Assembly (NCBI GenBank): GCA_028702135.1
Contig: JAQVPJ010000012.1
Location: 1 to 63,613 of the forward strand
Length of the DNA: 63,613 nt
Direction of reading: 5' to 3'
From: Eubacteriales bacterium
Lineage (GTDB): Bacteria; Bacillota; Clostridia; Oscillospirales; CAG-382
Shown here: positions 55,732 through 63,613 of the stretch, one piece after another
Numbering within the stretch: position 1 is the stretch's first letter
How the letters are laid out: every line of letters begins with the position of its first letter
Made by a program: the position numbers and the translations under genes
Notes under the pieces: generated by a model
Told to the model about the DNA's origin: nothing
Seen by the model: only the letters and a program-made list of their open reading frames with translations
The model's database searches: none

Positions 55732-56490
55732 CTATTTTTTCAATGGCAGACGCGATAGTATATCCTGTATATGCTCATCCCAGTATTCCCAGGTGTGCCC
55801 TCCTTCAAAGCGTTCATAGGTATGACTAAGTCCTATTTCGTTTAGGTGAGCGTCAAATCTCTCGTTCTGCGGAAAGGCAAGAACGTCGCTTGTACCGCAG
55901 CTGAAATAAAACTCCGGTATCTCCTTGCCGGATTCTTTGAGCTTTGAAGACAGATGGAAAAGATCGTTTTCACTGCCTGTTATCATGTCGTTCCCGCCGA
56001 AAGCGAGCTTCCAGACCTCCGGGTGCAAAACGTTGTTTTTTATATCCATAGCTCCGGATAGCGATCCCGCGAAAGCATACTTTTCCGGTCTGCGCATGGC
56101 AAGTTTAAAGGCGCCGTAACCACCCATGGAAAGTCCCGCGACAAAGGTATCCTCTCTTTTTTGGCTTATTCTCGGGAAAAAGTCGTGGCATATCGCGGGA
56201 AGTTCTTCAGAAAAAAAGGTGAAGAATCTGCTGCCGTAAACCATATCAGAATAATACGAAAGCTGCGCTGACGGCATAACAACAGTAATCCCGTACTTTG
56301 CCGCATACCTTTCTATCGATGTGCGGCGACCCCAGATGGTACAGTCGTCACTCATTCCATGCAGTAAGTACAAAACAGGATATGTATTTTCCTCCGTTTG
56401 TGTGAATGATCCCTTTTGAGGCAGAATAACCTCCATATTGGTGCATACTCCGAGTACACTTGAGCTGAAATTAACATGTAAAAGAGCCAT
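55732..56490 (-). CDS. Esterase of the EstA/tributyrin (esterase D-like) family
   Basis: 252 aa from the ATG at 56490 (ALLHVNFSSSVLGVCTNMEV, the usual family start; an ATG four codons upstream is possible). Alpha/beta-hydrolase fold: YPVLYLLHGMSDDCTIWGRR (oxyanion region), nucleophile Ser in GLSMGGYGAF, Asp in CGTSDVLAF and His in EGGHTWEYWDEH. No signal peptide. Cytoplasmic carboxylesterase, substrate probably short acyl or feruloyl esters; exact substrate unknown. Confidence 0.9.
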   Translation of the reverse strand: MALLHVNFSSSVLGVCTNMEVILPQKGSFTQTEENTYPVLYLLHGMSDDCTIWGRRTSIERYAAKYGITVVMPSAQLSYYSDMVYGSRFFTFFSEELPAICHDFFPRISQKREDTFVAGLSMGGYGAFKLAMRRPEKYAFAGSLSGAMDIKNNVLHPEVWKLAFGGNDMITGSENDLFHLSSKLKESGKEIPEFYFSCGTSDVLAFPQNERFDAHLNEIGLSHTYERFEGGHTWEYWDEHIQDILSRLPLKK

Positions 56491-56517
56491 TTTTGTTTCC
56501 ATCCTTATCAGGAATAA

Positions 56518-56581
56518 ACAGCGTAAAAAACAATGTAGATACGCAAAAACACGGATCTTATGTTAGTATTTTTTACGCTGT
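56518..56581. terminator. Long inverted repeat upstream of the esterase
   Basis: 13-base arms acagcgtaaaaaa / ttttttacgctgt with a 38-base interior. Between the radical SAM gene and the esterase gene, same strand. It may terminate the radical SAM transcript or be an attenuator for the esterase. Confidence 0.45.
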
Positions 56582-56601
56582 ATTAATTTCCGTTTTTATT
56601 T

Positions 56602-57498
56602 TTATACACCCTCTAAATCGAAGGGTGGTGTATACTCTTCTTTCGCGCTGGAACGCTCCTGAATATAGCCACAAGATATTCCAAGCCTTAACGCCTCACT
56701 TACGACAGAATCATATTCGAACGACGTGACTTTGCGGTTAAGCTCGGGATAATCCTTACTCCTGACGGGAAAAGGAGTGTATTGGCTCATCAGGCTTAAC
56801 ATATATTTTTCAGGCGGGAGATTTGAGCTGATCCATCTCAATATCTCAAATGAATCCTTTCTGCAACCGGGAAGCACCAGATGCCTTATAATTACTCCCT
56901 TTTTAAGTATCCCGTCCGAATCGTAAACAAGGTCTCCCGTCTGTGCTATCATCTCTTTTACCGCTTTGCAGGCGATGGTGAAATAGTCCGCAGCTCCTGA
57001 ATACCTGAGTGATAACCCACCTGAAAAGTATTTTATATCCGGAAGGTAAATGTCCGCATAACCCTCAAGTGCTTTAATCGTTTCCGCCTTCTCATAACCG
57101 CCGCAGTTATAAACTACCGGTATATGCAGTTTGTTTTTAACGTATCCCAGCGCTTCAATTACCCCCGGTAAAAACTGTGTTGCGGTTACTAAATTAATGT
57201 TATGCGCTCCTTTTTCTTGCAATTCAAGAAAAATTTCGGATAAACGCAGCGTAGTAATCTCTTTTCCATACGCTTCCGCACTTATTTTTTGGTTCTGGCA
57301 ATAACAGCACCCGAGAGTACATCCGCTAAAGAAAACAGTTCCGCTGCCGTTTTTTCCGCTTATGCAGGGCTCCTCCCAGTAATGTATAGCAGCTCTTGCC
57401 ACCTTAATCTTATCACCGCATCCGCAAAAGCCCGTCACTTTGCTCCGGTCAGTCCTGCATTCTCTTGGACATAGCCTGCACGGATTATATGTCAGCAT
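56602..57498 (-). CDS. Radical SAM protein, PflX-like (COG1313 type)
   Basis: 298 aa. An N-terminal Cys cluster (NPCRLCPRECRTDRSKVTGF, then CGCG) precedes the radical-SAM 4Fe-4S motif CTLGCCYCQN (CxxxCxxC). Further on come VYNCGGYEKAETIKALEGYA, DIYLPDIKYF and YMLSLMSQYTPF. Related to pyruvate-formate-lyase activating enzymes but of the uncharacterised PflX group. It lies 24 bp after fapA and is probably co-transcribed with it. Substrate unknown. Confidence 0.88.
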   Translation of the reverse strand: MLTYNPCRLCPRECRTDRSKVTGFCGCGDKIKVARAAIHYWEEPCISGKNGSGTVFFSGCTLGCCYCQNQKISAEAYGKEITTLRLSEIFLELQEKGAHNINLVTATQFLPGVIEALGYVKNKLHIPVVYNCGGYEKAETIKALEGYADIYLPDIKYFSGGLSLRYSGAADYFTIACKAVKEMIAQTGDLVYDSDGILKKGVIIRHLVLPGCRKDSFEILRWISSNLPPEKYMLSLMSQYTPFPVRSKDYPELNRKVTSFEYDSVVSEALRLGISCGYIQERSSAKEEYTPPFDLEGV

Positions 57499-57522
57499 CT
57501 CAATAATTTTCCCCGTTTATAA

Positions 57523-58968
57523 TCAATAATTAGGCATATGATGTACTTCACCATCAGCATTATATAGTGTTACGTTTGTGAGCTGTTCGGTTATTTCAAG
57601 CTTTGCGTTTCCGATTTTTATCAATGTTCCCGGATGAATGGTTTTTGTGCATTTTATCCTGCCGTATCCCTTCATCCTCAAAAACTCCTCTATCTCCTCA
57701 AGCTCCTGTTTATAATTTATAATCAGTTCAATGCTTGTTTCGTAGCTGTTTTGCGCCGTGTCGAGCATTCGTCTTTTTTCCTCATCAAGACGGTTTGCCT
57801 CCTCGAACTGCTCCAGCAAATCTATCAGCCGTTTCAAATTCGGGAGTTGGTTTTCGAGTTCGGGAATCTCCCGTAACAGCTCCTGCTGTCTTTCTAATAT
57901 GGAAGGGTCGGTTCCAAGCTCAATAACAGTTACAACACCCGAGGGGAAGCCTATCGTCTGAACGAGCATATCCTGACCGACAACACAACTGCCTCCCGCA
58001 AACCGCCCTAACGGTCCGCTCATAGTAAGTACTTTTCCGCAGTGAACGCTGCTGTTCATTATATGACCGGATTTTACATTTCCTTTTGTCGTAACATTAC
58101 AGTCCTCTATAAATTTACTGTTCAGGTCTCCTCCGCAAATCAAATCGCTGCCCTGAATACCGCCGTAGAGGGTTATGTTGCCACCTGCATTTAATTTTAC
58201 GGAGGCAACAGTCCCCCTTATTTCGATATTACCATCCGCCTCGACAGAATAACCGGGAGAGACGATTCCCTTGACGATAACATTGCTGTTTACCTTTATA
58301 TTACCCGTAGAGCTGTCAACATCCTCTTTGATTATCAGAGTTTCGTTTACGTTTATTCTTCTGCCGATGAACTCGACCTGACCGTTAATATTCGAAACAA
58401 TAGAAGTCCCGTCCGCGCTTAACCCTGTATTTTTCCCGAGCAGGTTAGGTACCGCTCTGCCCCTGATAGGGCGTATCGCCTCGCCGGTTACCGTTTTTCC
58501 CTCGGTTCCGTCTGTAGGCAGTGTGATTTTACATAAAACCTGTCCTTTGACCACATTTTCCGCAAAGCCAAGGTCCATATAATCGGTTGTGCCGTCCTCA
58601 CGCTCCTTTGGCTTTAAATCCTTTTCCGCTTCAAATTTAAGGCTGTATGTACCGTCTGTGCCATTTTCGCACATATACCCCTCAGCAATCAAAATCGCAC
58701 TGTTATAGCATGGTGTAATCGATAACTTTTCGAGTTTTTCCTCATCGATACCGTAAACGACGTTGCAGCGACTAAGCTCTTCTTTCATTTTTTCAAGTGT
58801 AGGCGGAGCACCTTCGTACATCGGAGGTTCAATCTCAATAAAAGCTGCAAGCTTGTCTTTTGATAATGACACATGTATTACCGCATCAATAGGCTCTGGC
58901 TTTTGCTCTTCTTCGATTATCGGAGAAGTAATTTCGGAATCCTTTATCTCGTTCAGTGTATCGTTCAT
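57523..58968 (-). CDS. FapA family protein (DUF342)
   Basis: 481 aa. The N-terminal domain (about 1-150) is followed by the FapA beta-helix: GKNTGLSADGTSIVSNINGQ, INVNETLIIKEDVDSSTGNI, VKGIVSPGYSVEADGNIEIRG (abridged), repeated short turns to about 350, then a coiled coil (about 355-435) and a short end domain. FapA proteins are polymer-forming and have been linked to cell envelope and signalling, but a role here is not established. GGGAGG upstream of the ATG. Confidence 0.85.
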   Translation of the reverse strand: MNDTLNEIKDSEITSPIIEEEQKPEPIDAVIHVSLSKDKLAAFIEIEPPMYEGAPPTLEKMKEELSRCNVVYGIDEEKLEKLSITPCYNSAILIAEGYMCENGTDGTYSLKFEAEKDLKPKEREDGTTDYMDLGFAENVVKGQVLCKITLPTDGTEGKTVTGEAIRPIRGRAVPNLLGKNTGLSADGTSIVSNINGQVEFIGRRINVNETLIIKEDVDSSTGNIKVNSNVIVKGIVSPGYSVEADGNIEIRGTVASVKLNAGGNITLYGGIQGSDLICGGDLNSKFIEDCNVTTKGNVKSGHIMNSSVHCGKVLTMSGPLGRFAGGSCVVGQDMLVQTIGFPSGVVTVIELGTDPSILERQQELLREIPELENQLPNLKRLIDLLEQFEEANRLDEEKRRMLDTAQNSYETSIELIINYKQELEEIEEFLRMKGYGRIKCTKTIHPGTLIKIGNAKLEITEQLTNVTLYNADGEVHHMPNY

Positions 58969-59329
58969 AAAAATCCTCCCCCCTAATGCAAAATCAGCGT
59001 ATTACTCTATATAGTATATATCGGCATTTAAATTTAAAAAATCGGGTTTGAAACTATAGTAACAAAAAAAGTAATTTATATCTTGAAAATTTTATCGGAT
59101 TTATCATGCTCTGAAAGCGGTATGGTAATCTTCAACTCCCTTTTTTGTTTTGTTTATCTTTTTTTCATAGTGTTTTACCGATTATTTGACTTTAATACTT
59201 TGTATTAGCTTCATTATAAATGCGCTCAAGGTAAATGTCAACCGCATAAAGTCGCTGATTCTTAGTATATATTGCCTATGTTTTCGCATATTCAAAAATA
59301 CCGGACGGCATTTTGTGCCGATGCTGCCC
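58969..59329. other. Gap without a supported gene upstream of fapA
   Basis: About 360 bp of A+T-rich sequence. A CCGATAT box on the minus strand (59018-59024) resembles a sigma-D -10 element in front of fapA, but no TAAA sits at the right distance. No ORF with a ribosome-binding site is seen. Confidence 0.4.
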
Positions 59330-59358
59330 TTGCCGGAATATAACAGGTAAAATATGAT
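59330..59358 (+). promoter_or_regulatory. Promoter of the 57-aa orphan ORF
   Basis: TTGCCG (59330-59335), a 17-base spacer and TATGAT (59353-59358), 22 bp ahead of a GGAGGG ribosome-binding site. Confidence 0.5.
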
Positions 59359-59392
59359 AATAATAAGTTTACTTCTTTTTTGGAGGGAATGA

Positions 59393-59566
59393 ATTATAAT
59401 TATAAAAAACAATAAAATAATCGAATGCACCGAAAGGGAACTTATTGTATACTGGGAAACAAGAAAACTTGACAGCTCAGTCCCATTTTCCGAATACTTA
59501 AGTTGCCTGAAGGATGTCGGCGTATTAGTAAAGCAGGAAGAAAAGAGTAAGCCACCCAATAAATAA
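59393..59566 (+). CDS. 57-aa orphan protein with probable ATT start
   Basis: Open frame from ATT 59393 to TAA 59566: IIIKNNKIIECTERELIVYW, ETRKLDSSVPFSEYLSCLKD, VGVLVKQ and a charged tail. GGAGG ends six bases before the ATT. A nearer ATG (59389) is only two bases from that site and stops after eight codons; one base fewer in the A6 run at 59404-59409 would join it to this frame. Its own promoter and site argue for a real small gene. Family unknown; soluble, no TM. Confidence 0.5.
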   Translation: MIIIKNNKIIECTERELIVYWETRKLDSSVPFSEYLSCLKDVGVLVKQEEKSKPPNK

Positions 59567-59620
59567 TATACATTCCTTCGCATTCAGTGATGTAGAAAAT
59601 CTGCCTCGAAAACTCGGCTA

Positions 59621-59655
59621 AAAAACAAAACGGCACCCACAAATGTGAGTGCGCG
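59621..59655 (-). terminator. Terminator of the tRNA cluster
   Basis: In minus-strand sense, arms gcactcac/gtgggtgc (one G-T pair) around a 4-base loop, then CGTTTTGTTTTTT. It lies 28 bp past tRNA-Thr. A second small stem (cggcaa/ttgccg) lies between. Confidence 0.7.
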
Positions 59656-59679
59656 GTTTTGAGTCCGGCAAATTGCCGC

Positions 59680-59755
59680 TGGAGCTGATGACGAGAATCG
59701 AACTCGTGACCTCATCCTTACCAAGGATGTGCGCTACCGACTGTGCCACATCAGC
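59680..59755 (-). tRNA. tRNA-Thr (GGT)
   Basis: Acceptor GCTGATG/CATCAGC with discriminator T, anticodon loop TTGGTAA, TTCGATT T-loop, and encoded CCA. Last gene of the tRNA cluster in transcription order. Confidence 0.93.
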
Positions 59756-59785
59756 ATAAAAATCGGTATATTCATACCAATTTTC

Positions 59786-59862
59786 TGGCGATTCGGATGG
59801 GGTTCGAACCCACGACCTCTAGCGTGACAGGCTAGCGTTCTAACCAGCTGAACTACCGAACC
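59786..59862 (-). tRNA. tRNA-Asp (GTC), copy 1
   Basis: Acceptor GGTTCGG/CCGAATC, anticodon loop CTGTCAC, TTCGAAC T-loop, encoded CCA. Same sequence as the copy at 60486. Confidence 0.94.
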
Positions 59863-59898
59863 GTGTTAATAAAGATTTCTAATATAAAAAGCTGCTAT

Positions 59899-59974
59899 TG
59901 GAGCGGATTACGGGGTTCGAACCCGCTACCTCGACCTTGGCAAGGTCGCGCTCTACCAAATGAGCTAAATCCGC
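59899..59974 (-). tRNA. tRNA-Gly (GCC), copy 1
   Basis: Acceptor GCGGATT/AATCCGC, anticodon loop TTGCCAA, encoded CCA. Identical to the copy at 60255. Confidence 0.94.
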
Positions 59975-60001
59975 GGATACCCGACGATAATAACATCGGG
60001 A

Positions 60002-60077
<76 letters not shown>

Positions 60078-60176
60078 AAATACAAAAAAGCATAGCTGAT
60101 AGCGCATGAACTACGTTACTGTACTTCATATTGGTTTGTTTCATATATAACGAACATCAAAAGCAAAAATAAATCT

Positions 60177-60251
<75 letters not shown>

Positions 60252-60254
60252 ATA

Positions 60255-60330
60255 TGGAGCGGATTACGGGGTTCGAACCCGCTACCTCGACCTTGGCAAG
60301 GTCGCGCTCTACCAAATGAGCTAAATCCGC
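60255..60330 (-). tRNA. tRNA-Gly (GCC), copy 2
   Basis: Same sequence as copy 1; only 3 bp from tRNA-Cys. Part of a duplicated Phe-Gly block. Confidence 0.94.
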
Positions 60331-60357
60331 AGATACCCGACAATATTAACATCGGGA

Positions 60358-60433
<76 letters not shown>

Positions 60434-60485
60434 AAATATAAAAATAAAACTCCAAACTTTGTTTAAACAATAAGTATTGGAAAAG

Positions 60486-60562
60486 TGGCGATTCGGATGG
60501 GGTTCGAACCCACGACCTCTAGCGTGACAGGCTAGCGTTCTAACCAGCTGAACTACCGAACC
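60486..60562 (-). tRNA. tRNA-Asp (GTC), copy 2
   Basis: Same sequence as copy 1. First tRNA of the cluster in transcription order. Upstream (60563-60640) is A+T-rich with an inverted repeat (agcggc...ccgct); a promoter is expected there but no clear -35/-10 pair was matched. Confidence 0.94.
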
Positions 60563-60726
60563 GTATTATTGACGCTGTCAGTAAGCGGCTTTTTTTATAA
60601 AACATCGGTTTACAAACAAAAAACCGCTCGGCAACGCCTGATTATATTACCATATCTTCATGTGTTTTGCAATACCTTTTTTGAAATATTTGCAGAAATA
60701 TTTGATTAGCAGAGAGTGCAAGAAGC

Positions 60727-60749
60727 TCCCTGACCAGGAAGGTCAGGGA
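60727..60749. terminator. Hairpin after the 577-aa lipoprotein gene
   Basis: Arms tccctgacc / ggtcaggga around 5 bases, 11 bp past the lipoprotein stop on the minus strand. No strong T-run follows, so termination is only probable. Confidence 0.5.
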
Positions 60750-60759
60750 AGCTGCTTTA

Positions 60760-62493
60760 TTATTCATCTGTATCGTCAACTTCAACCCAATGAGCAATCC
60801 CGCCATTTGAGTTCCCCAGTATAAGGTAATCAACGCTCACCCGCTCCATCGACATCGGACCGACATTCAACTCATATACAAGCGCTCGTTCGTCAATAAC
60901 ATCGCAGTAAGGTCTGCCATCCGCAACCTTAAACCAATATAAACCGTCCTTTTCTACAAGCAGAGATTTGTCTACTCCGGCGAATACTGATTCGAGGCTC
61001 TGAAAATGATAGGGATTCGCTTTCATTCTTGCATCGAGTATCTCGCCCTTATCGTTCCTTACCATAGTAAACAACGCTCCCGAAGTTGCACCTCTTTTAT
61101 AGATTTTAAAGGTTTTCGGCACGCTCCCGACATTGACGAGATTAAAATTATCCGTATACTGAACCATCCAGTTGCCCGTATTTGCAGGCCTTCCGGCACC
61201 ATCGGCATGCTCGTTATCTATGTTGATCGGATTCCCGTCAACATCGATATATTCAAACGTCATCATATCCGTACCGATTGCGTTTTGAGACGAGTTGGGA
61301 TTAAGACTCGTATACCATTCATAACCGACGATATCCTTTTTGGTCATACTGAATTCCTCATAAGGCGAATTCTTTGCAGCATATTCCGGATCATAGCTCT
61401 TAGTATATTTTACAGGCAGCTTTCCGTCCCTTGTTTTTTTGTTTACAATAAATGTTATAGTGCTTTCAATATGCGATCCGTCACAATCGGTTCCCTTGTA
61501 TTGTGCGGCATAATTAATTCCGTCACGCTTAACTATATATCCCTGTTCCTTGGGGTTGGATCGTACCTGAGATGCTTCGGTATAGCAGTAAAACGTTCCC
61601 TGAACCTTACCGCCTTCAATGCTGAATTTTACAGCACCGTTTGCGCATTTACCCTTTTCCACACGCAAATTTGCCGTCGAAGCGATATTTGTTTTGTTGA
61701 ATGCGTCCGCAGATGTTCCGCCTAAAACATAAATATATTCTCCCGGGGGAACAGTTACTTTGACCGGCTCGAACACACGCGGTTTATAATTAATATAATC
61801 GCAGCCGAAATATATAGGATTTACCGCGCCGTTTTTCAAAAAATAATCGTCCGGAAGTGTAAATTTATAATTATAGAAATCACTCCAGCTCATTTGACCG
61901 AGCCATTCACCTTTCACCTGAAGACCAATGTTAGTCACGGTAACGACTGCTTCGGTGTCACCGGAATTATAGAGCTGATAGCCTAAATAAAAATACGAAT
62001 CGGAATGGTTTGAATGCTCAAAAGTAAAGAAAAAATCGCCCTGCATTTCATAATTTCTTAAAAGAGCCTGCCCTACATCATCGTTAGAGAGCTTTTCGGG
62101 ATTGTTGCAGTAGATAAACGTTCCGTCACGCTTTTTGTATTCTATTGTTGCGGCTCTGTTATAAGGTATTTTTATATTGTTCGTACCGTTTATCGGTGCG
62201 GTATCAAAAACATTTTTAAAAGGTTGGTTATAAGCATCCTCAGTATAGCTCTGCTCTTTTGGTTCTATTACAAAATCAAATTTTGTCTTACTGCTGTAAT
62301 TAACCTCCATTGAATAGCCTTCCTTTTCTTCGGTAAAATCACTGACTTCACCGCCAGTCGCACTCTCCGCATCACCTGAGTCATGGGTGCTATTATTATC
62401 AGTGCTTATCCCACAACCGTACAAGATTATTAACAAAAAAATACTTGCGGTTACTACTGCCGTTAAAGCTCTTATTCGCTGTATGCTTTTCAT
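60760..62493 (-). CDS. Large lipoprotein of unknown function (577 aa)
   Basis: A signal peptide with lipobox (ASIFLLIILYGC, Cys at about residue 27) gives a lipid-anchored surface protein. A Ser/Asp/Glu-rich linker (about 30-60) is followed by a globular part of about 500 residues with many aromatic residues (FFFTFEHSNHSDSYFYLGYQ, WLGQMSWSDFYNYKFTLPDD) and a conserved-looking end (DERALVYELNVGPMSMERVS). No catalytic motif was recognised. It follows the 164-aa membrane-anchored gene by 36 bp and is probably co-transcribed. Confidence 0.75.
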   Translation of the reverse strand: MKSIQRIRALTAVVTASIFLLIILYGCGISTDNNSTHDSGDAESATGGEVSDFTEEKEGYSMEVNYSSKTKFDFVIEPKEQSYTEDAYNQPFKNVFDTAPINGTNNIKIPYNRAATIEYKKRDGTFIYCNNPEKLSNDDVGQALLRNYEMQGDFFFTFEHSNHSDSYFYLGYQLYNSGDTEAVVTVTNIGLQVKGEWLGQMSWSDFYNYKFTLPDDYFLKNGAVNPIYFGCDYINYKPRVFEPVKVTVPPGEYIYVLGGTSADAFNKTNIASTANLRVEKGKCANGAVKFSIEGGKVQGTFYCYTEASQVRSNPKEQGYIVKRDGINYAAQYKGTDCDGSHIESTITFIVNKKTRDGKLPVKYTKSYDPEYAAKNSPYEEFSMTKKDIVGYEWYTSLNPNSSQNAIGTDMMTFEYIDVDGNPINIDNEHADGAGRPANTGNWMVQYTDNFNLVNVGSVPKTFKIYKRGATSGALFTMVRNDKGEILDARMKANPYHFQSLESVFAGVDKSLLVEKDGLYWFKVADGRPYCDVIDERALVYELNVGPMSMERVSVDYLILGNSNGGIAHWVEVDDTDE

Positions 62494-62529
62494 GATTTGC
62501 TCCTTTTTTTGTTTGTTTTCCTTGCCGAA

Positions 62530-63024
62530 TCATTCAATATATCCGTAATACCAGTAAAGACCGCACTTTACGGCATAAACGGTGCTTTTTTGTTTTTGCT
62601 TACCATCTACATAAACAGTTACGGCGACTTTTGTTACAGCCGAAAAATCAGCTTTTCCGGCAGTGTAAACAAAAGCATCCGTAACCTTTGAGTATTCGTC
62701 TGTTTGAGAGCTGATTTCTTGTACATCGCTAATGGAAAATGTTATTTTCGAATCTTTATAAATATTTTCCACGTTTGCATACGACTTTTTCAGCTGTGTT
62801 TTTATTGCGCTGTCGGTAAAATCTCTGGATCCAAAAAGAATCGTTTTCTGATAATCAGATGAATATCTCACCATTCCCGAACTGTCCTGTTTCATCGAGG
62901 CTTTTATATATCCGGTTACAGCATCTTCCGGAGAAAAAGCTCCTGAAAAGGCATAAAAGTATACAAAAGCAGCAGAAAGTACCAAAAATAATATAGGTAT
63001 TGCTATTCGATAAAGCCTTTTCAT
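62530..63024 (-). CDS. Membrane-anchored protein of unknown function (164 aa)
   Basis: One N-terminal TM (about residues 7-25), no lipobox, then an extracellular domain of about 135 residues: FSPEDAVTGYIKASMKQDSS resembles the start of small NTF2/DUF4878-like domains that use tandem signals, and it ends in VYAVKCGLYWYYGYIE. The fold assignment is tentative. First gene of a two-gene unit with the 577-aa lipoprotein; a strong sigma-A promoter lies 45 bp upstream. Confidence 0.7.
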   Translation of the reverse strand: MKRLYRIAIPILFLVLSAAFVYFYAFSGAFSPEDAVTGYIKASMKQDSSGMVRYSSDYQKTILFGSRDFTDSAIKTQLKKSYANVENIYKDSKITFSISDVQEISSQTDEYSKVTDAFVYTAGKADFSAVTKVAVTVYVDGKQKQKSTVYAVKCGLYWYYGYIE

Positions 63025-63068
63025 CTGACAGTCATTCCTTTATCTTTCCGAAGGTTTTCAATATAATC

Positions 63069-63097
63069 ATTATATAAAACCATATCTTAAAAGTCAA
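63069..63097 (-). promoter_or_regulatory. Sigma-A promoter of the lipoprotein operon
   Basis: Minus strand TTGACT (63092-63097), 17-base spacer, perfect TATAAT (63069-63074). Confidence 0.75.
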
Positions 63098-63117
63098 CCT
63101 TATTAGCTTTGATATTC

Positions 63118-63148
63118 AAAAAACCGTATGCTCATAAAGAGCATACGG
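63118..63148 (-). terminator. Terminator of the rRNA-tRNA operon
   Basis: Minus-strand hairpin ccgtatgctc / gagcatacgg with a 5-base loop followed by TTTTTT, 26 bp past tRNA-Trp. Confidence 0.88.
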
Positions 63149-63173
63149 CGGTTAATACTGCGGCGCTAGCCGC

Positions 63174-63249
63174 TGGCAGGGGCACTAGGACTTGAACCCA
63201 GGACCAACGGTTTTGGAGACCGCGACTCTACCAACTGAGCTATACCCCT
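63174..63249 (-). tRNA. tRNA-Trp (CCA)
   Basis: Acceptor AGGGGTA/TGCCCCT, anticodon loop CTCCAAA, discriminator G, encoded CCA. Last gene of the rRNA operon before its terminator. Confidence 0.94.
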
Positions 63250-63258
63250 ATTCATTTT

Positions 63259-63334
63259 TGGTGCACCTTCGGGGACTCGAACCCTGGACCCACTGATTAA
63301 GAGTCAGTTGCTCTGCCAACTGAGCTAAAGGTGC
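63259..63334 (-). tRNA. tRNA-Lys (CTT)
   Basis: Acceptor GCACCTT/AAGGTGC, anticodon loop CTCTTAA, discriminator A, encoded CCA. Confidence 0.93.
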
Positions 63335-63363
63335 TTATAACAGCTTAACATTCAAGCTGTATT

Positions 63364-63440
63364 TGGTGGGCCTTCAGGGACTCGAACCCCGGACCGACCG
63401 GTTATGAGCCGGTTGCTCTAACCAACTGAGCTAAAGGCCC
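63364..63440 (-). tRNA. tRNA-Met (CAT), elongator type
   Basis: Acceptor GGGCCTT/AAGGCCC fully paired, anticodon loop CTCATAA, discriminator A, encoded CCA. The paired first base pair argues against initiator tRNA. A lysidine-modified Ile tRNA with CAT cannot be fully excluded but the anticodon stem matches Met. Confidence 0.88.
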
Positions 63441-63487
63441 AGATGTCCTAAACGCATGCAAAGTACAGCTTGTTCAGGACATAATAT

Positions 63488-63603
<116 letters not shown>

Positions 63604-63613
63604 TATAACTAAC

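Noticed and set aside
59182-59583. Minus-strand ORF of 133 aa upstream of fapA
   Set aside because: It overlaps the small plus-strand gene, lacks a ribosome-binding site and has a low-complexity hydrophobic composition.

Overview
The window comes from a low-to-moderate G+C Firmicute. It is most likely a member of the Clostridia, perhaps an Oscillospiraceae/Ruminococcaceae-type lineage. Supporting signs are the Gram-positive AGGAGG ribosome-binding sites, the FliY/FlbD/FliW-CsrA flagellar gene set, tRNA genes with encoded CCA, and sigma-A boxes of Bacillus/Clostridium type. The species cannot be named from the sequence alone.

Layout: 1-4039 carries the nucleotide-excision-repair pair uvrA (cut by the window edge) and uvrB. 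4269-4823 is a small lipoprotein on the other strand. 4910-48093 is one very long minus-strand flagellar and chemotaxis supercluster. Read in transcription order (right to left) it runs flgB-flgC-fliE-F-G-H-I-J-K-flgD-flagellar operon protein-flgE-flbD-fliM-fliY-fliO-P-Q-R-flhB-flhA-fliA(sigD)-flgF-flgG-flgM-flgN-flgK-flgL-yviE-like-fliW-csrA. An accessory segment follows, then three tandem flagellins, an HD-GYP protein, cheY, cheA, cheW, a chemoreceptor, cheR, cheB and a second chemoreceptor. A sigma-A promoter near 48344-48372 can drive the big operon. Divergent from it, a sigma-D promoter (48508-48534) drives the plus-strand late operon fliD-fliS-fliT-motA-motB.

The order breaks at 18001-23655. 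Here a TetR-controlled MMPL exporter, a YhgE-like partner and a broken acetyltransferase/ISL3 fusion separate csrA from the flagellins. This segment is bracketed by a 51-bp direct repeat that holds the csrA stop codon and terminator, so it looks like an insertion. All three flagellin leaders keep a small hairpin with GGA in its loop plus a GGA in the Shine-Dalgarno sequence. That is the expected layout for CsrA translational control, and csrA and fliW lie in the same cluster.

The right side (53180-63613) is ordinary chromosome: a GNAT acetyltransferase, an ECF sigma factor with its membrane anti-sigma, a 55-aa membrane protein, an esterase, a PflX-like radical SAM protein with FapA, and a 57-aa orphan ORF with an apparent ATT start. 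It continues with an eight-gene tRNA cluster containing a Phe-Gly duplication, two secreted or lipoprotein genes, and the 3' end of an rRNA operon (5S, then tRNA-Met, -Lys, -Trp).

Notable points: no flhF, flhG, fliL, cheC or cheD is seen. FliY keeps both CheC-type phosphatase motifs and is the only visible CheY-P phosphatase. Three ORFs (fliK, the flagellar operon protein and the 57-aa ORF) have good ribosome-binding sites placed in front of ATT or ATA rather than ATG.
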